NCBI GenBank assembly: GCA_963576725.1
Contig: OY755240.1
Location: 96,692,316-96,756,315, forward strand
DNA from: Azorinus chamasolen
Lineage: Eukaryota > Mollusca > Bivalvia > Cardiida > Solecurtidae
Length of the DNA: 64,000 nucleotides
Direction of reading: 5' to 3'
The notes beneath the pieces are model-generated. The model saw only the letters and a program-made list of their open reading frames with translations, was not told where the DNA came from and searched no databases. Shown here one piece after another: positions 38,777 through 50,700 of this stretch; within the stretch, counting starts at the first letter, position 1, and every line of letters begins with the position of its first letter. The position numbers were made by a program, and so were the translations under genes.

Positions 38777-41700
38777 TATATATAGATATAGATAGATAAA
38801 GAGACAGAAAGAGAGACAGAGATAGAGGAAGAAAGAGACAGAGACAGACAGACAGACATATATAAAGAGAGAGAGAGAGATCCAAGGTCCATCTTCGAAC
38901 CTATGAATGGACATTTTTGTCAGATTAAATGCAGGTGATGATTTCGTTTCTATCTATCCAATTTGCATAAAAATAGTCCATCTCTATTGACTTAACATCT
39001 ATACGCTTGTAAACAAAGAGGACGTAATCTTGCGTAATCGGCGGCCATTTTGTTTCTATTTATTGTAACCTCATCTGCATATAAGGATATTCGGGTTTGT
39101 CACGGCTTTCGCGGATAACAGTCGGTCATGTCGACAAACATGTAGGACGTAACATATTGGCGAGATTTAAATTGAGAAAGACCAGGAGCTACACAGATTA
39201 CAGAGCTGACGTGAATACATCGTTCCGGTAAGTACTCGAGGGCATTATAGGTCAGGCCCTTTTTCATCAGACAATCCATCAGAAAGTTAACTCAATACTC
39301 TAGTAATAAATAAATAAAATAAATAAATAAGTAAATAAATAAAGATATCTGATGTGAACCTTGCAATGTCTACTCAGTATAGTGTTGGTAATAATACCTT
39401 CTAGACCGTATTGACTTTCCTTTGTCCATTGACTAAACACATATCTGAATAGGCTGATACAATGATGGTGAAATTCTGTAGCTAAAATAGCTATGATGAC
39501 ATTTTAAAAAATAGCTTGCGCATGCGCACCTCTCTACCTTAGAACTTCTTCGTGACTTCCCATCTCATTTGTCAAGTAGACGTTGGAAGGTTCATATCAG
39601 ATATCTTTATTTATTTATCTATTTTATTTATCTATTTATTACTGGACTATTGTGTTTACTCTCTGCTTGATTGTCTAATAAAGAAAGGGTCTGACCTATA
39701 ATGCCAACAAGTACCTACCAGAACGAAGTATACACGTCAGCTCTGTATACTGTGTAGTTCCTGATCTTTCTCAATTTAAATCTCGCAAACATACTTTCGA
39801 GGGATCACCCATTTTCAGAATATATGTACTTCACAACAGCAGGTGTTAAGTGCTTGTGTGGCGGCCGTAAAAAGTCGCCCCGTACTTCATTCTCAGTGTT
39901 GTTATATTTTCTGGTCCTTCGGGATCATAAGTTTTGATGTTATTAGTTTTGAAAATTGAATACTGCTTAAGCCGGTGCTAGGGAGCGTGAGTAGTGTTGC
40001 ACTTTTAATTACTACTCATGAACAGACTCAATAAAACCGAGTCTGCAATTTTCTCTTTTTGCATTTCTACTTCTGCTTTCGAGGGATCACCCATTTTCAG
40101 AATATATGTACTTCACAACAGCAGGTGTTAAGTGCTTGTGTGGCGGCCGTAAAAAGTCGCCCCGTACTTCATTCTCAGTGTTGTTATATTTTCTGGTCCT
40201 TCGGGATCATAAGTTTTGATGTTATTAGTTTTGAAAATTGAATACTGCTTAAGCCGGTGCTAGGGGCGTGAGTAGTGTTGCACTTTTAATTACTACTCAT
40301 GAACAGACTCAATAAACCGAGTCTGCAATTTTCTCTTTTTGCATTTCTACTTCTGCTTTCGAATGATCACCCATTTTCAGAATATATTACGTCATGCACG
40401 TTGGTTGACATGACCGACTATTATCCGCGAATACCCGTGACGAACCCGAATCTCTTTATATGCAAATTAGGTTACTATAATAGAAACAAATGGCCAGCGA
40501 TTACGCAAGATTACGTCATCTTTGTTTACAAGCAAAGTGGCCTCTTTAATACTGGTCCTTCGGGATCATTAGTTTTGATGTTATTAGTTTTGAAAATTGA
40601 ATACTGCTTAAGCCGGTGTTAGGGGGCGTAAGTAGTGTTGTACTTTTAATTACTACTCATGAACAGACTCAATAAAACCGAGTCTGCAATTTTCTCTTTT
40701 TTGCATTTCTACTTTTGCTTTCGAAGTATCACCCATTTTCAGAATTTACAGTCTCTAATCCTTTCTCTGTTCAATATTAATGTAAAATTTAATGACACCA
40801 TGAACATGCATAAGCTATATTTTTAATAATGGCACATCTTCACATGTATTTTGGTATTGGCAGAAACAGTAGAATCGTATCTAGCAAACCCTGTTCAGAC
40901 GGCTCTTATAGGAGCCGTCTGATATGGGTCTACTGTGATTGTAAATGCATGAAAAAGCGTTTTATGAAGGGAATGGTTAAAACTAATTAACGATCAGCTG
41001 CTATCACTGTATAATCTACAATCTCTCTAAAGCGTCTACTCAAAATATGTCTGACTGACGGTCTTTAACCCTTTACTCCATGAACAGTCATGTAAGAAAT
41101 AACGACCTCATGAATATTGATTATGTTCATTTTTATTATGGCATGTGAACACAGGAAATTTTGACCATGTCAGAAACTGTAGTTATACCTATATTATTCA
41201 TAAGCAAACAGAACAGACCCTGATCATGAGGCTCCTACAGGAGCCGTCTGATCTGGGTGTACTCTGTTTGCAAATGCATAGTAGTATTTATGGAGTAAAG
41301 GACTATGGTAGATGATGCCTTAATGTATGACAGCAGTATTACAGGAGGCACAGGAAGTTATCTGCAATACTTTTGTACTGCTTTTAGAAGTGACATATTC
41401 TTAAAGAGTCAGACTCTTCTGTTGTTTCCATTGTTACGGAAGTATATACCGGGAGGAATATTGGACAAAATCGTACAGATCAACAATATCCTTGCAAAGC
41501 CAATAACATGCCTACAAGTACAGTGAAACTTGTTTACTTTCACCCTTGTTTAATACACATGTATGAAATAATTACGTCATTAATATTGAATATATCATTT
41601 TTATAGTGGCATATGATCAGCACATTTTGGCTCAAACTTATAGAAACAGATATATTATTATTTCATAAGCAAACAGAGAAGACCATGATCAAAGCCGTCT

Positions 41701-44700
41701 GTTCTGGGTGTAGATCTACTCTGTTTGCAAATGCGTGAAAAGGCGTTTATACGAAGGAACGGGTTAAAACTAGTTGCTTTACTGAATTTATTTCAACAAC
41801 ACAGTTGTATTCTCTTTATTGCATATGCTTTACTGTATTTCAGGTTGGCCAGCCAACAGGTAAGTATACGCGCTCTCTCTAGATTTCGTACGAGCAAGAA
41901 ATAATCGACTGTGACGTTGTGACGTCAGGTCACGTCAATGACGTAACCTGTAACACCCTTATAAGTCATTATCATCTACCAGTTTCAAGCAGTTTGTATT
42001 TTTTAGATATTTTTTCTATTTCTTCAGATTATGGAGGTGCCTGTTATAATTAGCCTAAACATTTTGACGATGTTTCAATGGCATTTTAATTATGCTTGCT
42101 CTGTTTGGTATCCAGGTTTATGTCAAAATCTGAAGAACAGATTGCAGACAACCCAGAATAAAATTATCCGTTTTGTTTTAAATCTACACAATAGGTCACA
42201 TGTTGCTCCTATACATTTTAAACTCCGAAATTGGTTACTCGTTTCAAAAAGGTCAGACCAAAATGCACTTTGTCATGTTTTACAGTAAAAATGGAACTGC
42301 TCCTAATTACCTCGGCGAGCATTTTGTTCCTCTAAATTCAGTACATAACCGATATACATGATTAAACATGACAGTAGTACCAATACCTGATACCCCGTTT
42401 AGCTATACTTTTGCTACAGATGAACGCTATGCTATTCCAAAGGTAAACAGTTTTGGTAAGAATGAAAAAGTAGTAAAGCCACACACAAAACGCCACCATC
42501 ACAAAAACACCTACAGAAAGCACAGCAATTTATACTCTTACACATACATACAGTAGAAAGTCACATACAAGACGCAATCACCACCAACACATCAATAGAC
42601 AGCATGCCACACACACACAACCAAACACACGCAAACACACGAGAAGAACACATAAAACACCAACAAATACACGAGCACCAGAGACAAACATGAACAAAAC
42701 ACAAGCACAAAGACACAAGACAAGCAAAAGTAAGGGTGACAAAGAGAGAACCGCCTTGGTACAGTCAGTAGCAAAATCACCACTGGGGTTTTAAACCGGT
42801 TTACTTTTTCTTACAGGGGTTTTAATTATTGAATAGATTTCCTCAGACTAAGATTTCCCTAGACTATTACAAAATGTAAAACTCTTGAACATTTCAAAAC
42901 TGTTTTAACAAACCACTTACAGGACAGTTAGTATCTTTTTTTCCAGGTATGGGTCTGACACGCTCTTCTGTCGCCCGCAATTCTAAACAGAAATCAAGTA
43001 CTGTCATGAAAAAACACGGTTTCCACTATCAGTAAGTAATGCACTGCTCGGAAAAAATAACAAAGCAAGGGAACCAACTCCAGTTTAACTCTTAAAGTAT
43101 TCCTCAGTAGTTATCTCCCTTGCTGCAAATCTAACTTCGAGAACTTTGCTCTGAAATCCTCTAGGATTAAAAGTACATTTTGGAACTTTCTGGCATATAA
43201 AGATATTTTGCCCCTTTCTCTCTTGGATAAATCTGCCTTAAAAAGAATTGGCCAAAATCCATCTCATCAGTTTCAATTCTAAAACAAAGTATTAAAACGC
43301 TATGTTTTACGATTTTCAAACGTCGCAAATCTGTCAATATCATGTGGACCCAAAAGCTATTTATGTACTCAAAAAACTCATTGGTTATCCCCCACCCATC
43401 AGTATTTGAATGTTTGCTTATGCTATCTGCAACTTGGTGGTTGCGTCTTGTATGTGGCTTTCTCTGCTTGACTTTACTACTTTTCCATTCATTCATTTCT
43501 CCATAAAATTCAAACAATGATTTTCATTTTGGCAGACATCGTTATGCATGTTGTGGAGTTATCTGGAGGGGGAATTTTATTTACATTTTGACTTTGGTGA
43601 AAGTGGGATAAGGACGAGGTATGGTACCCGTAAACCAGGTTTAAGTCCCCCAGTAGCTTATTTTGGTTGCTGGCCGTTCCAGCCTACAGTCAATTTTGTT
43701 GATTAATATGCTTAATGTTTAATGTTTTTCGTCTTGATATGCGTCCTGTTATGTTTTGTCTTGTGGCTTTACCGTTTCTTGTTAGATGGTGCGGTGTCAT
43801 TTCGTGTGTGGCTCTCCGTTTGACTATATTTCCATATTGAATATGTTGTATTATATTTACAACTCTTGTTGTAAATTCAACTTGGTGCTTCCACACTCAA
43901 CAATGTGAATACAATTCGGAGAGTCTGAAAACCACTTCACTGACCACCCAAATACGGTAAAACCGTCAATACTTTACAGACCGAACTAGCTTAAAACCTG
44001 ATACACAGACCGATATTGTTAATGCTTTTAATAAAACGCATTTCCTTTTACAGCTCTAATAAACACCTTCTTCCACCTAAACCTAGAACTTCATTTAGAC
44101 ATCTTAAAAAGGGTTTACAGGATTTCCATTCAAAATACGTTTTTGTTCCTGCTGATAAGGCATCAAATAATGTGATTATTATTTGACAATTACATTATAT
44201 CGATGTCTTGAAGCAGGAAATTACTAATACCAAGTCATACATTTCAGTTACCACTGACGAAAAGACCATCATTTCAGACCATGTCAAAAAGTGTGAACAA
44301 TTTGGAACCGATATTAAAATTACACAACATAAACTTCCTACTATGTATTGGTTACCAAAACTACATAAAAAAACATATAAAGCGCGTTTCATTGCAAATT
44401 CTAGTTCATGTACAACTACTAAATTGTCTATACTTTTGACTTCTTGTTTAACGAAGGTAAAGGAACATGTAAAATTTTACTGTGATAAGACTTATGAAAA
44501 TTCTGGAATAAATCTCTTCTGGTCTATTAAGAACTCTTCAGAAGTCTTAAACAAACTTAAGAACAAAAGGTATCTTGCATCCACTGTAAGCACTTACGAT
44601 TTTTCTACTCTGTACACAACTCTTCCTCATATTTTAATTAAGGATAAGCTTACTAGCTTGATCCAGAAAGTATTTGCCCGAGAAAAACATCGTTCTTGGC

Positions 44701-47700
44701 ATGTAATGCTGAAAAAGCTTTCTTTACTGACGAGCAAATGAAATATTACACCAATTGGACTTGCTCAGAAGTTTGCGAAGCACTAACCTTTCTTTTGGAT
44801 AACATATTTGTACGTTATGGGAATGCTATATACCGTCAGGTAATTGGTATTCCCATGGGTACGAATTGTGCACCACTTGTCGCAGATTTGTTTTTGTACT
44901 GCTATGAGAGAGATTTCATGTTGAGTTTGAATCCTCAATCACAAGAAGATGTTATAAAAGCCTTCAATGATACTTGTCGATATTTGGATGATATTTTTAA
45001 CTTAGATAACCCTTTCTTTAATGCTCTGATTCCTACAATTTATCCTAAAGAACTCAAATTGAATAAAGCTAACCCGTCCGACAATTATGCAGCGTTTCTT
45101 GACCTAGACCTTAAAATTAATAATGGAATGATTTCTTCTAAAATATATGACAAAAGAGATGATTTTGATTTTAATATTGTAAATTTTCCTCATCTTGACG
45201 GGGATGTTCCCCGTGCTCCATCTTACGGGGTTTATATATCTCAACTTATTCGTTTTGTTAGAGCTTGTTCATCTATTGACGATTTTAACAGTCGAAATCT
45301 CATTTTAACTGAAAAACTGCTTAAACAAGGATATAGATACCATAAACTAAGAAAAACTTTCTCTAAATTTTACTATCGAAATCTCTCGCTTATTGGCAAG
45401 TACAAATGTAATCTCAAGGTACTTTTGCGACACGGTATTTCACATCCTGAATTTTATGGTGATGTGATTTACAAACTTCGTAGAATTATTGGACATACCC
45501 ATTTTCTCACTTTGTTCATCAAATATATAAAACAATTCATTAAAAAGGGATATGATCCTGTATTATTACAACATACTGCATGTTTGGTTGTGAACCCTTT
45601 TACAGTTGGCAATCACGCTGGCCTCTTTGCATGTACGCCGACAAGAATGGTTTAGTACTCTATGAAGGCGACCTCTTAAATCCAGAAATGGAAGGAGAAC
45701 GTCGGATATCTGTACTATTTCATTTTTGTCGTACCCTTTATTACTTTTCTACAGTTACTCTGTTTGCAGCTCAATCATTGAGTACACTAGCGATAGGTGG
45801 ATACAGTATGTTCAATTAAATGTTTTTTTGTTATACATGCACTTTACCACTGTATTTGCTGTCGCGGTTGTTGTAGATTAGTCGGAGAGGGGATACGTTT
45901 ATTTACACTGTTTGTCTTTTAGGATGGGGATGGAATAAGGGTGAGGTTGGGCGCCCATAAACCGGTTTAAACCCCCGGTGACTTTTGTCACTGACCGTTC
46001 CAAGGCGGTACTTCCATCTTCCTCCTATTGTATGTTTGTTTTGTCTTTGTGCGTCTCTTGTTGTTTTTTCTACCCATGTACATTTGCTGTTTCCTTGTGT
46101 TGCTGTTCGGGCGAGTGTTTGTTCTGTATGTGGTATTTCCTGCATGACTCATTTTTGTACTTTCAAGGTATTTAGACGATATTTTGAATTTAGATAATCC
46201 TTATTTTGATACTATGATTTCTTCAATTTACCCAAAAGAACTGTCTTTAAACAAGGCTAATCAATCTGACATGAATGCTTCATTTTTAGATTTGAATCTT
46301 TCAATTACAAATGATAAGGTTTCGTCCAAAGTATACGATAAAAGAGAAGATTTTAATTTTAAAATTGTTAATTATCCTTTTCTAGATGGAGATGTGCCAC
46401 GTTCTACATCTTATGGGGTTTATATGTCTCAACTTATTAGGTTTGCCCGAGCCTGTTCTTTTAGTAATTTAGTTATAACTGATAAACTTCTTAAGCAAGG
46501 TTACGGATATCACAAACTTCGGAAAACGTTTTCTAAATTTTATTATCGAAATTTACCTCTCATTAGTAAATATAATTGTAATCTACGGACGTTACTGCGA
46601 CAAGGCATTTCTCAACCAGAATTTTATGGGGATGTTATCTACAAACTTAGGAAAATTCGGGGTCATATCCATTTTCATGATTTGTTTATAAAACGCATTA
46701 AAAAATTTAAAAAGAAAGGTTATGATCGTATTATATTGCAACGCACTGCATGTTTGGTTATCGACCCTTTTACAGTCGGTAGCTACGCTTCCCTCTTTGC
46801 TTGCGCGATGACAGGCCGAGGGTAGTACTCTATGATGGTATACTCTTAAACTTGGATACAGGATGAGCTTACCAGACTCATGTATTACTTTTTCCCTGTC
46901 TTGCCCTTAACGGCTTACCTGCAGGTGCTCTGACTTCAGCAAAGTCATTGAGTACATATTTGACGGATTGTCACAGTTATTATGCTATGTTTTACATGTT
47001 GTCCTGTGTTCACCGTCGTCTATGTTGTGGGTAAGTCCAGCGGGGATACCTTTATTTACAATATTTGTAAAGCTAGGGTGACTTTGAGAGAAGTGTGAGG
47101 TTAGGACGTCCGTAAACCGGTTTAAACCCCCAGTGGTGTTTTTGCTACTGACCGTGCCAAGGGGGTACTCTCTTTGTCACCCTTCCTTTTGTTTGCCTTG
47201 TGTCTTTGTGCTTGTGATTTTGTTCATGTGTGGAACGTTTGTCTCTGGTTCTTGTGTGTCTTTTGGTGTTTTCTGTGTTCATTTCGTGTGTGTGTGCGTT
47301 TGGGTGTGTGTGTGTGTGTGTGTCATGCTGTCTATCGGTGTTTTGGTGGTGGTTGCGTCTTGTATGTGGCTTTGCCTACTTGACTTTACTACTTTTCCAT
47401 CTATGATGGGTAGTACTCTATGATGGTATACTCTTAAACTCGGATACGGGATGAGCTTGCCAGACTCATGTATTACGTTTGCCCTGTCGTGCCCTTAACG
47501 GCTTACCTGCAGGTGCTCTGACTTCAGCAAAGTCATTGAGTACATATTTGACGGAATTTCACAGTTATTATGCTATAGTCTACATGTCCTGTGTTCACCG
47601 TCGTCTATGTTGTGGGTTAGTCCGGCGGAGATACCTTTATTTACACTACTTGTAAAGCTAGGGTGACTTTGAGAGAAGTGTGAGGTTAGGATGTCCATAA

Positions 47701-50700
47701 ACCGGTTTAAACCCCCAGTGGTGTTTTTGCTACTGACCGTGCCTAGGCGATACTCTCTTTGTCAGCCTTCCTTTTGTTTGCCTTGCATCTTTGTGCTTGT
47801 GATTTTGTTCATGTGTGGAGTGTTTGTCTCTGGTTTGTGTGTCTGCTGGTGTTTTCTGTGTTCATCTCGTGTGTGAGTGTGCGTTTGGGTGTGTGATTGT
47901 GTGTGTATGTGTGTCATGCTGTCTATCGGTGTTTTGGTGGTGGTTGCGTCTTGTATGTGGCTTTGTCTGCTTGATTTTACTACTTTTCCAATCAAATAAA
48001 TACACTTGTCACAATAGTTTCAAAACATGACATTTATAGAGACGCCGATAAGCGTCAGTGGGTTGGAATGGGTTAATGTCTCTCAGTCTTGTGACAAAAT
48101 GGGAAATATATGCAACACTTTAAACCTTATCCCGCTATCCGTGACCTGGCTCGCATTTATAAACAGTCTGGAGTCAGATAAAACGTCGAGTAGTTTGTCG
48201 TCTCATCAGGATCCAAGTGGTTTGACATTTGTTTAATAGTGTTTGAGAATTCTTGAATAGGAAGTAGTCAAACGTGTAGCCGATACAAATATAACAGAGA
48301 TAATGATAAATAATACTAAATGTTTTAAAATATGACAGAGATAAACAATACTACTAAATGTTTTATAACATAACATAGATAACGGTACAATAATACTAAA
48401 TGTTTTAAAATATGACAGAGATAAACCATAATACTAAATGTTTTATAATATAACATCGATAATGGTACAATAATACTAAAGTTTTTAAAATATGACAGAG
48501 ATAAACCATGCTACTAGGTGTTTTAAAATATGACAGAGATAAACAATAGTACTAAATGTTTTATGATATAACATAGATAATGGTACAATAATACTAATTG
48601 TTTTAAAATATGACGGGGATAAACAATAATACTAAATGTTTTATAATATAACAGAGATAATGGTACAATAATTCTAAATGTTTTAAAATATAACAGAGGT
48701 AATACTTTATAGTGGTTACAGTAATGCCAAATGTTTTATGATATGAAAGAGATAATGGTTTAGGAAGAAAGGTTATGACCCAATTATATTGCGACACACT
48801 GCATGTTTGGTTATTGACCTCTTTACAGTCGATCGTTACGCTTCCCTCTTTGCTATTGCGATGACAGACCGAGGGTAGTACTCTATGATGGTATACTCTT
48901 AAACCCAGAAATGGGATGAGCGTACCAGACTCATGTATTGCATTTTTCTGCCATGCCCTTAACGAATGACTTCCCTGCAGTTGCTGTGACTTAAGCAAAT
49001 TCATTGAGTACATATTTGGCTGACTTTCACAGTTGTTATGCTATGTTTATCATTTTGTCCTGTGTTTACCCTCTTCTATGTTGTGGGGAAGTCAAGCGGG
49101 GATACCTTTATTTACACTATTTGTTAAGCTAGGGTGTATTTGAGATAAGTGGGAGGTTAGGATGTTCGTAAACCGGTTTAAAGCCCCAGTGATGGTTTTG
49201 CCACTGACTGTTACAAGGCGGTACTCTCTTTGTCATCCCTGCTTTTATGTTTGTTTGGTGTTTTTGTTTCTTTGTAAGTGTGCGTTTGTTCATGTGTACT
49301 TTTCATCTCGTGTGCGTGCGTGTGTATGTATGGAAAAAGTAGTAAAGTCAAGCAGGCAAAGCCACATACAAGACGCAACCACCACCAAAACACCTATAGA
49401 CAGCATGACACACACATACACACACCCAAACGCACACTCACACACGAGATAACACAGAAAACATCAACAGACATACAAGAACAACAGACATACAAGAACT
49501 AGACAAACACTCCACACATGAACAAAATTACAAGCACAAAGACGTAAGGCAAACAAAAGGAAGGGTGACAAAGACAAACACAGGACAACATGTAAAACAG
49601 CATAATAACTGTGACAATCCGTCAAATATGTACTCAATGACTTTGCTGAAGCCAGAGCACCTGCAGGTAAGCCGTTAAGGGCACGGCAGGGAAAACGTAA
49701 TACATGTACATGAGTCTGGTAAGCTCATCCCGTATCCGAGTTTAAGAGTGTACCATCATAGAGTATTACCCTCGGCCTGTCATCGCGCAAGCAAAGAGGG
49801 GGAAGCGTAGCTACCGACTGCAAACGGGTCGATAACTAAACATGCAGTGCGTTGCAATATAATGGGATCATAACCTTTCTTCTTAAATGTTTTAATGCGT
49901 TTTATAAACAAATAATGAAAATGGATATGACCCCGAATTTTCCTAAGTTTGTAGATAACATCCCCATAAAAGTCTGGTTGAGAAATGCCTTGTTACAGTA
50001 ACGTCCGTAAATTGCAGTTATATTTACTAATGAGAGGTAAATTTCGATAATAAAATTTAGAAAACGTTTTCCGAAGTTTGTGATATGTTTATCAGTTATA
50101 ACTAAATTACGACTGTTAAAATCTTCAAGCAAATAACAGGCTCGGGCAAACCGAATAAGTTGAGAAATATAAACCCCATAAGATTTAGAACGGGGCACAT
50201 CTCCATCTAGAAAAGCATAATTAACAATTTTAAAATTAAAATCATCTCTTTTATCGTATATTTTGGACGAAACTTTATCATTTGTAATTGAAATATTCAA
50301 ATCTAAAAATCTAAATATAAAGCTATGATGTCAGATTGATTCGTTAGTGTTAGTGTTAATCTGGCGTCTATGTATTTTTGCATTTGCTCATGTTTAAAAT
50401 TCTCTGTGTGTATGTGTGGTTGTGTATTACTTGCTTTCTATCGATGTTTTGGTGATGTTGCATCTTGTATGTGTCTTTTCCCGCTTGACCTTTACTACTT
50501 CTTCATTTATATTGGTTACAATATGACAGATGATGGCTTATTTTGTAAACATGAATTGATTTAGGCGATAATCGATAACAGGACCAGACAGGTTGTTGTT
50601 CCACAATTGTTTGGTGGAATTCAGATCAAGATAAGTTCTTGTATACAATAGAACCTGTCTTATGCGGTTATTCATTTATTGAAAAGGTGGTTGCTTAATA

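Noticed and set aside
38534..38914. Several long Ser/Leu/Tyr frames
   Set aside because: Pure GACA/GATA/TA microsatellite translated in several frames.
43167..43517. 116-codon minus-strand gene
   Set aside because: Its N-terminal part (SSKVKQRKPHTRRNHQ) is translated Penelope-like tail; the rest has no support.
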